DNA of 64,000 nt from Methylomonas sp. 11b (GCF_000515215.1 NZ_KI911557.1:4521741-4585740), one strand, 5' to 3'. Counted from the first letter of the stretch, positions 17,377 to 28,449 are shown. Notes: generated by a model not told the origin, from the letters alone. Made by a program: numbers and translations.

Positions 17377-18516
17377 ATGGCCGCAAAAGAAGACTTTTAC
17401 AAACTGCTGGAACTGGATCGCAACGCGAGCGAAGCCGAGATCAAAAAGAGCTATCGCAAGATGGCGATGAAATTTCATCCCGACAGAAATAACGATAATC
17501 CAGAGGAAGCCGAGAAGAAATTCAAGCTGGTCAAGGAAGCTTACGAGGTGCTGTCCGACCCTAAAAAACGCGCGGCCTATGATCAATTCGGTCATGCCGG
17601 CGTCGATTCATCGATGGGTGGCGGTCGTGGCGGCTTTAGCGGGGCGGAGAATTTCAGCGATATTTTCGGCGATGTATTCGGGGATATTTTTGGCGGCGGT
17701 CGGCAGCAGCGCAGCAGTGTGCAACGTGGCGCCGATTTGCGTTACAACCTGGAACTGACTCTGGAAGAAGCCGTCGGCGGTACCGAAGCGACTGTCAAGG
17801 TGCCTGTATTGGTGGCTTGTGCTGAGTGTAACGGTAGTGGTGCGAAAAAAGGTAGCAGTCCGGTGACGTGTAATACCTGTCACGGCCATGGTCAGGTCAG
17901 GATGCAGCAAGGCTTCTTCTCGGTGCAACAAACCTGTCCGACTTGTCGGGGTACCGGTAAGCAAATTAAAGACCCTTGCCCGAAATGTTACGGCCAAGGC
18001 CGAGTGCAGGAAACCAAGACTCTAAATGTCAAAGTACCGCCCGGTGTCGATACCGGTGACAGAATCCGCTTGGCCGGAGAGGGCGAAGCCGGTGCGAACG
18101 GTGGCCCAGCTGGGGATTTGTATGTACAAGTGCAGGTCAAGGATCACCCGATCTTTACCCGCGATGGTGCCAATTTGTATTGCGAAGTGCCGATTAGTTT
18201 TACGACCGCTTGTTTAGGTGGCGAATTGGAAGTTCCCACTTTGGATGGCAAGGTAATGCTGAAAATTCCGCCGGAAACTCAGACTGGTCGGATGTTCCGC
18301 CTACGTGGTAAAGGCGTCAAGCCGGTCCGAGGCGGCTTGGTCGGCGATTTGTTATGTAAGGTGCAACTGGAAACCCCGGTTCATCTAACTAAAGAGCAGA
18401 AAGCCATGATCGAGAAGCTGGGCGAATCTTTGACCGGCGGCGGTAAACATCACAGCCCGCAAGAGCATAGCTGGATGGATGGCGTTAAAAACTTCTTCGA
18501 TAAATTAACGGGATAA
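17377..18516 (+). CDS. dnaJ: co-chaperone DnaJ
   Basis: DnaJ delivers substrates to DnaK and stimulates its ATPase. The 379-residue protein has a J domain with HPD in KFHPDRNND, a Gly/Phe-rich linker ([19 protein letters not shown]), and four zinc-binding repeats ([32 protein letters not shown]). C-terminal peptide-binding domains complete it. The upstream ribosome binding site is weak (AAGAAAAA). It is separated from dnaK by a membrane ORF and a toxin-antitoxin pair and may rely on readthrough or a local promoter. Confidence 0.98.
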   Translation: MAAKEDFYKLLELDRNASEAEIKKSYRKMAMKFHPDRNNDNPEEAEKKFKLVKEAYEVLSDPKKRAAYDQFGHAGVDSSMGGGRGGFSGAENFSDIFGDVFGDIFGGGRQQRSSVQRGADLRYNLELTLEEAVGGTEATVKVPVLVACAECNGSGAKKGSSPVTCNTCHGHGQVRMQQGFFSVQQTCPTCRGTGKQIKDPCPKCYGQGRVQETKTLNVKVPPGVDTGDRIRLAGEGEAGANGGPAGDLYVQVQVKDHPIFTRDGANLYCEVPISFTTACLGGELEVPTLDGKVMLKIPPETQTGRMFRLRGKGVKPVRGGLVGDLLCKVQLETPVHLTKEQKAMIEKLGESLTGGGKHHSPQEHSWMDGVKNFFDKLTG

Positions 18517-19326
<810 letters not shown>

Positions 19327-19370
19327 TCAGCGCTCAAACCCAGCCTAAAGACCCGTGAATCAGCCAAGTC

Positions 19371-19808
19371 TTATATTCGTAGAGGCGTTACCTCGCCAGT
19401 CAGTTTATAATGCCGGTAATCCGCAATAACCTGAGCATGATCGAAAGCCAGCAGGCTTGGCAGATTGTCAAAATTGAACAGTCCGTAGTTTTTCGCATCG
19501 TCCGCAGCCATTGGCGTGCCATGGGCTTGCGCCAGGTAGACGGCGGTGACAGTGTGATTGCGCGGGTCGCGTTGCGGATTGGAGTAAAGACCCAGCAATA
19601 CGGTTAGTTCCACATCCAGGCTGGTTTCTTCCTTGGCTTCGCGGATTGCCGCGTGCTCAAGCGTTTCGCCGACATCGACAAAGCCGCCAGGTACCGCCCA
19701 GCCGTAGGGTGGGTATTTCCGCTCTATCAACACGAAGGGGCGCTGTGGATGATCGATCAATTCGATCAAAATATCGGCGGCTAACAAGGGTGTGATCGGC
19801 TTTGCCAT
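19371..19808 (-). CDS. Nudix hydrolase
   Basis: The 145-residue protein carries a complete Nudix box, [20 protein letters not shown] followed by TSLDV, matching GX5EX7REUXEEXGU. Such enzymes cleave nucleoside diphosphates linked to another group, using divalent metal. The preceding [12 protein letters not shown] and overall size fit the ADP-ribose pyrophosphatase or 8-oxo-dGTPase-like groups, but the substrate is not readable. It converges with dapB and diverges from rapA. Confidence 0.9.
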   Translation of the reverse strand: MAKPITPLLAADILIELIDHPQRPFVLIERKYPPYGWAVPGGFVDVGETLEHAAIREAKEETSLDVELTVLLGLYSNPQRDPRNHTVTAVYLAQAHGTPMAADDAKNYGLFNFDNLPSLLAFDHAQVIADYRHYKLTGEVTPLRI

Positions 19809-20006
19809 GTTGTTCCTGATAATGATGAGTTTTAGCGCATAGAAAATATGAGTGTTCTGCTAAATTTAACCATGTTTTCAAGAGTTGCTGAAATTCTCGA
19901 TTCTTTTTCCTCGACAAATTAATCATGAATTAATCCGCTTTTCATATCATCCCGGCTGCTTTACGCGGCGCTTTTAAAGTCGAATTAAATTTCCAAGAAG
20001 TAAAAC

Positions 20007-22769
20007 ATGAATGAGTTTATTCCCGGCCAACGCTGGATTAGTAATACCGAATCCGAATTGGGTTTAGGTATGGTGATGGATGCTGAATTTAACCGTGTCA
20101 CCGTATTGTTTTTAGCGACCGGCGACAGGCGGGTTTACGCCAGAGATAACGCGCCTTTGACCCGGGTGCAGTTCAACGAAGGCGATGTGATCGAATCGGC
20201 GGATTACGCGAAGATTAGCGTGCAGCAGGTGCAGCAGCACAATGGTTTGTTGACCTACATAGGTGTTGATGAAGACGGTCAGTTGCAGCAAATCGACGAG
20301 ATGGAGCTTAACCATCATATTCAATTTAACAAACCGCAAGACCGGTTATTTACCGGCCAATTCGACCCGACGGCCTGGTTCTTATTGCGCTATGAAACCT
20401 GGCGGCGTCAGCAACAGCATCAGCAAGCGGCTACCAAAGGTCTACAGGGCGCGCGGGCTTCGCTGATTCCGCACCAGCTATACATTGCCCATCAAGCCGC
20501 CAGCCGCGCCTTGCCGCGCATCATGCTTGCCGATGAAGTGGGTCTGGGGAAAACCATAGAAGCAGGTTTGATCATTCAACATCGCTTGATCAACGGTTTA
20601 AGCAAACGTGTGTTGATTTTGGTGCCGGAAAGCCTGTTGCATCAATGGTTGGTGGAGATGCTGCGCCGCTTCAATCTGCGCTTCAGCATTTTCGACGAAA
20701 GTCGCTGCTTTGCCAGCCCCGACGAGAACCCGTTTCTCAGCGAGCAGTTGGTGCTGTGCAGCCAGCGTTTTTTTGCCGATTCTCCGCATCGCCAGCAACA
20801 AGCCTTGGATGCCGGCTGGGATTTGGTGGTGGTCGACGAAGCGCATCATCTGGAGTGGAGCGAAGACGCACCTAGCGCCGACTACTTATTCGTCGAGCAT
20901 TTAGCCTTGGCGTCTCCCGGTCTGATTCTGTTGACCGCGACCCCTGAGCAATTGGGTAAGGAAAGCCATTTTGCGCGTTTGCGCTTGCTCGATCCTGACC
21001 GTTTTTATCGGTTTGAGCAGTTCTTGCGCGAAGAAAGCCAGTTTGAACCGGTAGCCAGACTGGCCAATTTGCTGATTTCCGGCGCAGCGCTGGATGCCGA
21101 ACAGCAGGAGCAATTGAAAAACTTATTAAGACAGGACAATGTCGACAAACTGCTGCAACAGGTTAACGACAGCCAAGCCAATGCTCGGGAAGAATTGATC
21201 AAGTTGTTGCTCGATCATCATGGCACCGGACGGATTTTGTTCAGAAACTCTCGGCAAACCGTGCAGGGCTTTCCGGATCGGCAACGCCATGCTTATCCGC
21301 TGCAAGGTGAAGACACGGCGGATTTAGCCAACAGCCCTTATCTGCATTGGCTGGTTGGGCAGTTGAAAGCCCTGGGCGACGAAAAAGCCCTGTTAATCTG
21401 CAAACGCGCGGAAACCGCAATCCAGCTGGAGCAATTATTACGGCAGCATGTCGGCCATACCGCAGCGGTGTTTCATGAAGGTATGAGTATCGTCGAGCGG
21501 GATCGGGCTGCGGCGTTTTTTGCAGACGAAGAGAGCCGGGCGCAAGTATTGATTTGTTCGGAGATCGGTAGCGAAGGCCGCAATTTTCAATTCGTGCGCC
21601 ATCTGTTTTTGTTCGATCTGCCGGAAAATCCGGATTTGTTGCAACAACGCATCGGTCGTCTGGATAGGATAGGCCAGAAGCATGTCATTCAAATTCATAT
21701 CCCTTATTTGCTCGATAGTGCTCAGCACGTATTGTTTCGCTGGTACGACGAGGGCCTGGACGCATTCCGGCATAACTGTTCGGGTGCCGCGCAAGTTCTG
21801 AAATTGCTTGGCGAAACCCGCGATAACGCGTTGCTTAGCCGCGATGCGGCGGCAGTGGATGCCTTAATCGCCAACACGAAGGCTTTGAACAGTCAGGTTG
21901 AAGAGGAATTGCATAAAGGCCGCGATTTGCTGTTGGAGCTAAATTCTTGCCGCCCGCAAGAAGCCGCGCGTCTGGTGGACGAGATCACGGCCGGCGAACA
22001 CGACGGTAGTTTATGGCCGTTTATGGAAGCGATGTTCGATTGTTATGGTGTCGATGTTGAAGATCATTCGCGCGATTGCCATATCCTGTGGCCCAGCGAA
22101 AATCTGCGCATCGCCCATTTCCCGATGTTGCAAGACGACGGTTTGACGGTAACCGTCAATCGTGACATCGCGTTGGCCAGGGAAGACATGCAATTTCTCA
22201 CCGCCGAGCATCCGATGGTGTTGTCAGCCATGGATTTGGTGTTGTCCAGCGAGACCGGCAATGCCGCAGTGAGCGTGGTCAAACATCCGCAACTCAAAGC
22301 CGGCCAATTTCTGCTGGAGCTATTGTTTGTTGCAGAATGCAGTGCGCCCGCCGAGTTACAAATCGGCCGGTTTTTACCGCATACGCCGTTACGCGTTTTA
22401 GTCGATCAGCATAAAAAAGATCTAACGCTTGTCATTAGCCACGATAGCCTGGTCGAGACCGGCGATAGTTTCGATAAGGCGCAAATCAGTCAGTTTTTGA
22501 ATAGCCAGCGTCAGCATATTCAAGACATGATCAAAGTCGCGGAACAGTTGGCGGGCGGGCAAATGCAGAAATTGATAGCGGAAAGCAGTAATCTGATGAT
22601 TGCGACCTTAACCGGTGAAATCAAACGTTTGGTGCGGCTGAAAAAGATCAATCCCGGTATCAAGGAGCAGGAAATAGAGCAACTCAAGGAAATGACCATG
22701 CTTTCGCACGAAAGCATACAGGAAACCCAGTTGCGGCTGGACGCGGTGCGTTTTGTTATTACCAGCTAG
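20007..22769 (+). CDS. rapA: RNA polymerase-associated SWI2/SNF2 ATPase RapA
   Basis: RapA recycles RNA polymerase during transcription. The 920-residue protein is close to the usual length of about 970. The N-terminal Tudor-like region starts FIPGQRWISNTESELGLG. The first helicase lobe has Walker A near residue 175 (ADEVGLGKTIEAG) and the DEAH box (VVDEAHHLEW). The second lobe has ICSEIGSEGRNFQF and QQRIGRLDRIGQ. The C-terminal RapA domains follow. It is transcribed alone, between divergent nudix and convergent pilZ genes. Confidence 0.95.
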   Translation: MNEFIPGQRWISNTESELGLGMVMDAEFNRVTVLFLATGDRRVYARDNAPLTRVQFNEGDVIESADYAKISVQQVQQHNGLLTYIGVDEDGQLQQIDEMELNHHIQFNKPQDRLFTGQFDPTAWFLLRYETWRRQQQHQQAATKGLQGARASLIPHQLYIAHQAASRALPRIMLADEVGLGKTIEAGLIIQHRLINGLSKRVLILVPESLLHQWLVEMLRRFNLRFSIFDESRCFASPDENPFLSEQLVLCSQRFFADSPHRQQQALDAGWDLVVVDEAHHLEWSEDAPSADYLFVEHLALASPGLILLTATPEQLGKESHFARLRLLDPDRFYRFEQFLREESQFEPVARLANLLISGAALDAEQQEQLKNLLRQDNVDKLLQQVNDSQANAREELIKLLLDHHGTGRILFRNSRQTVQGFPDRQRHAYPLQGEDTADLANSPYLHWLVGQLKALGDEKALLICKRAETAIQLEQLLRQHVGHTAAVFHEGMSIVERDRAAAFFADEESRAQVLICSEIGSEGRNFQFVRHLFLFDLPENPDLLQQRIGRLDRIGQKHVIQIHIPYLLDSAQHVLFRWYDEGLDAFRHNCSGAAQVLKLLGETRDNALLSRDAAAVDALIANTKALNSQVEEELHKGRDLLLELNSCRPQEAARLVDEITAGEHDGSLWPFMEAMFDCYGVDVEDHSRDCHILWPSENLRIAHFPMLQDDGLTVTVNRDIALAREDMQFLTAEHPMVLSAMDLVLSSETGNAAVSVVKHPQLKAGQFLLELLFVAECSAPAELQIGRFLPHTPLRVLVDQHKKDLTLVISHDSLVETGDSFDKAQISQFLNSQRQHIQDMIKVAEQLAGGQMQKLIAESSNLMIATLTGEIKRLVRLKKINPGIKEQEIEQLKEMTMLSHESIQETQLRLDAVRFVITS

Positions 22770-22823
22770 GCTTGCAGGCAGAGCTTTAGAGTGTGTGCGG
22801 CCTATTTTTCGCAGACAAGGTGT

Positions 22824-23186
22824 TTAAACGGTTTTGATCAGCACGGTGGTATCGTCAATTTCGATGCACTCAAACATCAGGTCGTCGATTGAGCCTTCGA
22901 CATGGTCGACATAGTGCAAGCCGCACTCTGAATCGACATGTTGATGCTTCAGAATGCCGTGGACACTGAACGGCGTTCCGGATTCCGGTAATACCATGGT
23001 GATCTTAACCTTGCCGGCAATATCCGCGCTAATCGGATCTTGGAGTTTAACTCGGATGCCGCTGTAGCTGATGTCCAGAATTTCCGCATTTAGCGAAACT
23101 TCCCGGGCTGTTCTGGAATTGAAAATAATGCCTGCCTGTAGACCTCTAGGTTTTACTCTACGGTGAATTCGTTTTTCGAAACTCAT
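22824..23186 (-). CDS. PilZ-domain protein
   Basis: A single PilZ domain fills this 120-residue protein. The cyclic-di-GMP binding motifs are present: RRVKPRG (RxxxR) near residue 9 and DISYSGIRV (DxSxxG) near residue 39. PilZ proteins transmit cyclic-di-GMP levels to motility or surface functions. It could read the signal made or degraded by the GGDEF and HD-GYP proteins elsewhere in the window, though no direct link is visible. Confidence 0.9.
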   Translation of the reverse strand: MSFEKRIHRRVKPRGLQAGIIFNSRTAREVSLNAEILDISYSGIRVKLQDPISADIAGKVKITMVLPESGTPFSVHGILKHQHVDSECGLHYVDHVEGSIDDLMFECIEIDDTTVLIKTV

Positions 23187-23337
23187 TTGTTTTGACCCCT
23201 GCTGAAGAATCGCGCTTACGCTATCGAGGATTTATTGTAGGTGCAAAGTTAATTTTTTCTACTTTAGGTGTGTTCATCATGCCATATCTTTTCTATTCAC
23301 ACACCCGTTAATTACGGGCAAAACATAAGGTTTTTGC

Positions 23338-24624
23338 ATGTTATTTTCAGAATTGGGTTTGTCCGAGCAACTACTTAAGGCGGTTGCCGAGCAAGGCTAT
23401 GAAACCCCGACGCCGATACAGGCGCAGGCCATTCCGGTCATTTTACAAGGCCGCGATGTGCTGGCCGGCGCGCAAACCGGCACCGGCAAAACCGCCGGAT
23501 TTACCTTGCCTCTGCTTCAACTGTTACAAGAACAACCGGTTCCGCAAAAGCCGCGTCCGGTTCGGGTATTGATCTTAACGCCGACCCGCGAATTGGCGAT
23601 GCAGGTTTATGAAAGCGTCAGAACCTACGGCAAGCATTTACCGTTTTTTGCCGAGGCGATATACGGCGGCGTCAGTATCAATCCGCAAATTCAGAAGATC
23701 CAGCGTGGCACCGATATTGTCGTTGCCACGCCCGGTCGTTTATTGGACTTGATTCACCAACAGCATATGGATTTATCCAAGGTTGAACATTTTGTACTCG
23801 ACGAAGCCGACCGGATGCTGGACATGGGCTTTATCCGCGATATTCGTCGAATCATCGCCTTGTTGCCCAGTAAACGTCAGAACCTGCTGTTCTCGGCGAC
23901 CTATGCCCCGGAAATCAGCGCACTGGCCGAACAAATCCTCACCGATCCAGTTGAAATCGCTGTCGCAAAACGTAATGCTGCCGCAGATACCGTCTCGCAG
24001 TTGGTTTATGGCATTAACCGCGAATACAAGCGCGAATTACTGTCCTACCTGATAGGCAATGGTCATTGGCAGCAGGTGTTAGTGTTTGTCCGCACCAAAC
24101 ATGGCGCGGATCGTTTAGCCAAACAGTTGATCAAAGACGGAATCCGTTGCGCGGCCTTGCACGGCGACAAAAGTCAGGGTGCACGGGTACGGGCACTGGA
24201 AGAGTTTAAAAACGGTTCGATTACCGCATTAATTGCGACCGACATCGCCGCTCGCGGTTTGGATATCGATCAATTGCCCCATGTGGTGAACTTCGATTTG
24301 CCGCAAGTAGCGGAAGATTATGTGCATCGTATTGGTCGCACCGGCCGCGCTGGCGCCGAAGGTCAGGCAATTTCCCTGGTCGACCCTGAAGAGGCCTATT
24401 TGTTGGCTGCCATCGAAAAGCTGTTGAAAAGGCAGATTCCGCGAGTTGATGATACGGGCTATCCCAATGTGTCATTGGTAGTAACCAATAGCAAGCCAAA
24501 ACCGCAAACGGCTCAACCGAACAAACCGGCCAGAAGACCGCAAAATGGTCGGCCAGGAGGGGAACCTGGCAAACGCGCACCTAATTCACGTAAACCGCGT
24601 CAGCAAACAGCCAAGCCCCGCTAA
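23338..24624 (+). CDS. rhlE: DEAD-box RNA helicase, RhlE-like
   Basis: This 428-residue ATP-dependent RNA helicase has the full motif set: Q motif ([11 protein letters not shown]), Walker A ([11 protein letters not shown]), [36 protein letters not shown] and [11 protein letters not shown] basic, Pro/Lys/Arg-rich tail (from about residue 380, ending [11 protein letters not shown]) resembles RhlE. Such enzymes remodel RNA in ribosome assembly and RNA decay. It is divergent from the pilZ gene. The exact subfamily name is the least certain part. Confidence 0.9.
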   Translation: MLFSELGLSEQLLKAVAEQGYETPTPIQAQAIPVILQGRDVLAGAQTGTGKTAGFTLPLLQLLQEQPVPQKPRPVRVLILTPTRELAMQVYESVRTYGKHLPFFAEAIYGGVSINPQIQKIQRGTDIVVATPGRLLDLIHQQHMDLSKVEHFVLDEADRMLDMGFIRDIRRIIALLPSKRQNLLFSATYAPEISALAEQILTDPVEIAVAKRNAAADTVSQLVYGINREYKRELLSYLIGNGHWQQVLVFVRTKHGADRLAKQLIKDGIRCAALHGDKSQGARVRALEEFKNGSITALIATDIAARGLDIDQLPHVVNFDLPQVAEDYVHRIGRTGRAGAEGQAISLVDPEEAYLLAAIEKLLKRQIPRVDDTGYPNVSLVVTNSKPKPQTAQPNKPARRPQNGRPGGEPGKRAPNSRKPRQQTAKPR

Positions 24625-24636
24625 TCAGTTTGACTC

Positions 24637-24660
24637 GTCGTGTCCGGCCATGGGCACGAC
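24637..24660. terminator. hairpin between convergent genes
   Basis: GTCGTGTCC (24637-24645) pairs with GGGCACGAC (24652-24660) with one T-G wobble over a six-base loop. It sits between the ends of the helicase and cupin genes and could terminate both, but no T run follows. Confidence 0.35.
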
Positions 24661-24683
24661 ACTTCCTCATGCCGAATGCTGGT

Positions 24684-25028
24684 TTATTCCGCGGCCGGCA
24701 CCTCAAAAATATGAATTGCCAGCCATACCGACTCAATGTCCGGGTTGGTCCATTCCACCCGGTGCCGACAATGCGCCGGAATCAGCAGGTAGTCGCCCGG
24801 CTTCAGGTCCACAGGTGCAGATTGGGCAAATGTCAGCCTGGCTGCCCCTTGTAACAATATCACCCACTCGTCCTGATTTTGATCGTACCACTCGTTTTCG
24901 GCACTGCAATGACCCTTGGAAACGATGCGCTCGATGCGAATAGTAGGCTTGCTAAACAAGGTTTGGCATAATTCTATTGGCAACTGAGCTGGAATGTCTG
25001 TAAAAATGCACGAACTGCTGATATTCAT
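24684..25028 (-). CDS. cupin-domain protein
   Basis: The 114-residue product is one small cupin barrel. It shows DEWVILLQGAARLTF (first cupin motif) and PGDYLLIPAHCRHRVEWT (second motif with His residues), suitable for binding a metal ion. Similar stand-alone cupins are often annotated as phosphoribosylaminoimidazole carboxylase-like or simply cupin; the substrate is unknown. It converges with the helicase gene and is divergent from the DoxX gene. Confidence 0.85.
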   Translation of the reverse strand: MNISSSCIFTDIPAQLPIELCQTLFSKPTIRIERIVSKGHCSAENEWYDQNQDEWVILLQGAARLTFAQSAPVDLKPGDYLLIPAHCRHRVEWTNPDIESVWLAIHIFEVPAAE

Positions 25029-25064
25029 AAAAGCGGGTACATAATAAAAAATTGGGGGAGGGGA

Positions 25065-25730
25065 ATGAAAATGAATAATACGTCTTTTGCTTCGTTAATG
25101 GCGGTGGCCATCGATAAACTACCGGGGATTATGCAGCTGTCCAAACGCATTTGCGATACTGCTAAATGTGTGGATTTTTTGGCGCCGCTGTTTCTGCGGC
25201 TTTATTTGGCGCCGGTGTTTTGGATGGCGGGCACCAAAAAATTCGCCAATTTTTCCGACACGGCCGAATGGTTCGGTAATGTCGAATGGGGCTTGGGTTT
25301 GCCGGCGCCTTATGTGTTGGTATTTTTGGTGGCGCTATTTGAAATTGTCGGCGCCTTGTTTTTATTGTTCGGCTTTGCTACTCGACCGATTACCGTTCCG
25401 TTGATGGTGATCATGGTGGTGGCCGCCATCAGTGCCCATATTCAAAACGGTTGGCTGGCCATTGCGGCCGGTAGCGGTATTTTTGCCACCGAACGCACGA
25501 TAGGCGCGATAGAACGCTTGGAGCGCGCCAAGGAAATTTTACAGGCGCAGGGCGACTATCAATGGCTGACCGAAAACGGGCCCTTGGTCGTACTGAATAA
25601 CGGGATTGAGTTTGCCGCCACCTATTTCATCATGCTGCTGGCGCTGTTTTTCCTGGGCGGCGGCAGGTTTGTCAGTGTGGATTATTGGCTGGCGCGCAAA
25701 TACTTGCCTGAACTAGCACCCAGGGCCTGA
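25065..25730 (+). CDS. DoxX-family membrane protein
   Basis: The 221-residue protein has four hydrophobic segments arranged as in DoxX proteins. Signature stretches are FLRLYLAPVFWMAGTKKFANF, PAPYVLVFLVALFEIVGALFLL, and LMVIMVVAAISAHIQNG. A longer loop (residues about 140-175) separates the third and fourth helices. DoxX proteins are poorly understood inner-membrane proteins linked to redox or sulfur-oxidising functions. The gene runs into the opposite-strand DUF2288 gene by 59 bases. Confidence 0.85.
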   Translation: MKMNNTSFASLMAVAIDKLPGIMQLSKRICDTAKCVDFLAPLFLRLYLAPVFWMAGTKKFANFSDTAEWFGNVEWGLGLPAPYVLVFLVALFEIVGALFLLFGFATRPITVPLMVIMVVAAISAHIQNGWLAIAAGSGIFATERTIGAIERLERAKEILQAQGDYQWLTENGPLVVLNNGIEFAATYFIMLLALFFLGGGRFVSVDYWLARKYLPELAPRA

Positions 25731-26004
25731 CGACAACAGCCCAAACCGAGCTGTTGGCGCTGATCCATTCGCCGGCCTGTCGATCCGAAACATGACCGAT
25801 TAGGCCGGCATCCAGCCATTGTGCGACCTGAGTTTTATTGTCGCGCGAAAACTGGTAAGCCACTTCGACCAGATCTAGCTCCTCTGCGACCGAGATTGCT
25901 AGTCCGGCTGCGAAAAATCGTTGCAACTCGGCCCAGGGAATGGACGAGGTTTCCAAATTCACCTTGGCTTTTTCCAGATCGGGGAGTGACTCGTTCATTA
26001 ACAT
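25672..26004 (-). CDS. DUF2288 family protein
   Basis: The 110-residue cytoplasmic protein matches the DUF2288 pattern: ETSSIPWAELQRFFAAG, VAEELDLVEVAYQF, and a terminal VWAVVVRPWVLVQ. The function is unknown. A second ATG two codons in (25998) is also possible. Its 3' end overlaps the convergent DoxX gene by 59 bases, and it is divergent from the TPR-like gene. Confidence 0.8.
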   Translation of the reverse strand: MLMNESLPDLEKAKVNLETSSIPWAELQRFFAAGLAISVAEELDLVEVAYQFSRDNKTQVAQWLDAGLIGHVSDRQAGEWISANSSVWAVVVRPWVLVQASICAPANNPH

Positions 26005-26081
26005 TTTCCGGTTGGGATGTTGTAGTATGCCCAGCTATTTTATCGTAACCCGATTTATAAAACAGAAGTGAGGATTCATCG

Positions 26082-26783
26082 ATGTCGCTATTGAGTTCAT
26101 TTAAAAAGCGTTCCACCCTGGATGCGGCGATCAAGCAAGTTGCCCAGGCCCGTAAAAGCGAAGGCAGCAAAGCCGAGCAATTATACAAGGGTGCGTATCA
26201 AGGCTTTGCTAATGTCATCGCCGACCATTTGATTGTTTCCGAAGCGCTGTATCACTGGGGTTTTGGTTTATTGCACGAGGCCCGGACTCAGGAGCCGAAA
26301 GCCGCTATCGAAATTTACGAAGACGCCATTTCCAAGTTTTCTTTTTGCTTGCTGATTTCGCCTAACTATTTAGGGGCGGCGATAGACGGCGGCGTAGCAT
26401 TTATGGAATTGGCTCGCATTAGCTCGGAAGCAGCCAAACCCGATCTATACGAGTTGGCGGAAGATTTTTTCGAAAAGGCCTGTGCTATTCAAAAAGGCAG
26501 CGCGGCTTACAATCTGGCCTGCGTTTATGCGTTGCGCGGCGATAACGATGCCTGCTTGGCTGCGTTGCAAACCGCCAGGGACTTTGGCAGTTTGCCCGAC
26601 GAACAAAATATATTGCAAGACGAAGATATGGCTGGCGTGATCAATGCCCAATGGTTCAAGGAGTTTATGGAGGAGGTCCGTGCCACGCCGGCACCGGAAA
26701 AAACCAAACTCAAGGACATTGAAATCAATGTGGAGCCGGGCTTCAAGATAGAGAAGAAAGAGGACTTTGATTACTACTCTTAA
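26082..26783 (+). CDS. TPR-like protein
   Basis: The 233-residue soluble protein is mostly helical and looks like diverged tetratricopeptide repeats, for example AIEIYEDAISKFSFCLLISPNYLGAAIDGG and KGSAAYNLACVYALRGDNDACLAAL. A conserved-looking segment, DEDMAGVINAQWFKEFMEEV, resembles the TPR end-of-group type. The start has GAGG nine bases upstream. No enzymatic motif is visible; a protein-interaction role is likely. Confidence 0.7.
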   Translation: MSLLSSFKKRSTLDAAIKQVAQARKSEGSKAEQLYKGAYQGFANVIADHLIVSEALYHWGFGLLHEARTQEPKAAIEIYEDAISKFSFCLLISPNYLGAAIDGGVAFMELARISSEAAKPDLYELAEDFFEKACAIQKGSAAYNLACVYALRGDNDACLAALQTARDFGSLPDEQNILQDEDMAGVINAQWFKEFMEEVRATPAPEKTKLKDIEINVEPGFKIEKKEDFDYYS

Positions 26784-26920
26784 ATTATTTGGCCATTCAA
26801 ACTTTAATACCCTGCGGGGCCCGGCTTAGCGGGGTTTTAGGTCTGCATGAGTCAGGCTATCTATCTGCGCGGTTTTCAATATAGCCAACCCTTTTTTTCC
26901 GCGGACGAGGGGTGAAAAGC
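26784..26920. other. non-coding gap
   Basis: This begins the 500-base gap after the TPR-like gene. GC-rich complementary segments around 26813-26840 (CCCGGCTTAGCGGGG, then TTTT) may form an imperfect terminator for that gene. No gene is evident here. Confidence 0.3.
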
Positions 26921-26949
26921 ACTAATTGAATAGAAAGTTAAAGGCGTCA

Positions 26950-27290
26950 TCGGCGCCGATGCCGGTCGATTGAAATCGATACATTAAACAAGCGGCCGAT
27001 AGCGGTTTCCACCGGCAATTGAAACCCGCTCGCGCATCTTGGTCGAAACCCCAAACGACCATGCGGCGCGTACTTTGGTCATCGCTTTGGCGCCGCCTAT
27101 CCCGCCCACCGAGATCAACAGTATCGCAAAGACCAGTTGATAGCTCGCATTGTTGCCGCGTGAATGCGGAACAACCTGTTTGATCCAGTCTTGGAAACCG
27201 TTCTAAAAACTTGAGCGCCGGAATTAATCCGGCCAGATCGTTCAGGTCGTTCGTGGTGCCGGCAAGATAAACTTTGTTAGGTCTTTCAGG
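26950..27290 (-). pseudogene. possible decayed membrane-protein remnant
   Basis: On the minus strand two reading frames look coding-like but do not join. One reads NDLNDLAGLIPALKFL near 27250-27200. After an apparent frame change the other reads QLVFAILLISVGGIGGAKAM and continues to a stop near 26984. The second piece has a clear hydrophobic helix and a basic following segment, like the end of a membrane protein. A longer frame over this interval also runs into the HD-GYP gene and is partly its shadow. I cannot name the parent gene. Confidence 0.3.
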
Positions 27291-28449
27291 ATTTAGCCGA
27301 TAGTGAATGCGCTTCGGTTTCGATAGCAGGCTTGGCGTCGCCGACATCCTTGTAGCGCTGAGCAGTTTCATCGAATGCCTCGGCGATAGCCAAAAAGGCA
27401 TCGGTGATATCCGGATCAAAGTGAGTTCCCCGGCCTTTAGCGATCAGTCGCACAGCTTCTTCGTGGGGATACGCTTCTTTATAAACGCGTTTGCTTATCA
27501 GAGCGTCGTAGACGTCAGCGATTGCCATCAAACGGGCGCTCAGCGGTATTTGCTCTCCCGAAAGCCCTTGTGGATAACCGGCGCCATCCCATCTTTCATG
27601 GTGACAATAAGCAATCTCCACCGCGTAATTCAAAAATGACCAGTCGCTGTCGCCAAAATCCCGTGCCGCCGACAAGATGGCAGACCTTCCCTCCTCGCAG
27701 TGCGTTTTCATAATCTTCCACTCATCCGGCGATAACTTTCCCGGCTTAAGCAGTATCGCATCGGGAATGGCAACCTTGCCGATGTCGTGCAGAGGTGCGG
27801 ATTTAAACAACAGTTCGATGGCTCCATCGGAGAGACTATAGCGCGCATTAGAGCTCAACCGTTCGGCCAACAGCTGCACGTATCGTTGGGTACGGCGTAT
27901 ATGGTTGCCGGTCTCGTTGTCCCTGACCTCTGCCAACGCACAAAAAGCGGCGATGATGGAGCTTTGCGCGGCGATCAGCTGCCGATCTTTGCGGAACAAC
28001 TCTTCCGTGCGCTCGGCCACTAATTGCTCAAGGTTTTCGTTGTGCTGTTTAAGCTCACGTCTGGTGGTGGCCAGGACCAGATGATTATGGACCCGGGCCA
28101 ACACCACCGGCGCGGAAGCCGGTTTGTGAATAAAATCCTCGGCGCCCAGCGAAAGGCCACACTCCTCGTCCACGGCGCTATCCAAGCTGGTCAGAAAAAT
28201 CACCGGAATATCGCGAGTCGCGGGGTCGGCTTTAAGGCGCTTACAAACCTCGAAGCCGTCGATACCCGGCATCATGACATCCAGCAATATCAGGTCCGGC
28301 GCGTCGCGGCCGATCAGCGCCAAAGCCTCGGCGCCATCGCTGGCAAAGCTCGTGCTGTATCCCTTGCCCAGGATGTTGCTCAACACCTCGATATTATTTA
28401 AGGAGTCGTCTACGATCAATATTTTTGGTCGTTTATCTTGGCTATTCAT
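27286..28449 (-). CDS. response regulator with HD-GYP phosphodiesterase domain
   Basis: The 387-residue protein has an N-terminal receiver (ILIVDDSLNNIEVL, with phosphoacceptor Asp in DLILLDVMMPGIDGFEV), a coiled linker near residues 130-155, and an HD-GYP domain. The HD-GYP motifs are complete: GNHIRRTQRYV, LHDIGKVAIPD and HHERWDGAGYP, followed by ARLMAIADVYDALISKR. HD-GYP enzymes hydrolyse cyclic-di-GMP. The start overlaps the end of the upstream hybrid kinase gene by eight bases, so that kinase is its likely phosphate donor. Confidence 0.95.
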   Translation of the reverse strand: MNSQDKRPKILIVDDSLNNIEVLSNILGKGYSTSFASDGAEALALIGRDAPDLILLDVMMPGIDGFEVCKRLKADPATRDIPVIFLTSLDSAVDEECGLSLGAEDFIHKPASAPVVLARVHNHLVLATTRRELKQHNENLEQLVAERTEELFRKDRQLIAAQSSIIAAFCALAEVRDNETGNHIRRTQRYVQLLAERLSSNARYSLSDGAIELLFKSAPLHDIGKVAIPDAILLKPGKLSPDEWKIMKTHCEEGRSAILSAARDFGDSDWSFLNYAVEIAYCHHERWDGAGYPQGLSGEQIPLSARLMAIADVYDALISKRVYKEAYPHEEAVRLIAKGRGTHFDPDITDAFLAIAEAFDETAQRYKDVGDAKPAIETEAHSLSAKS

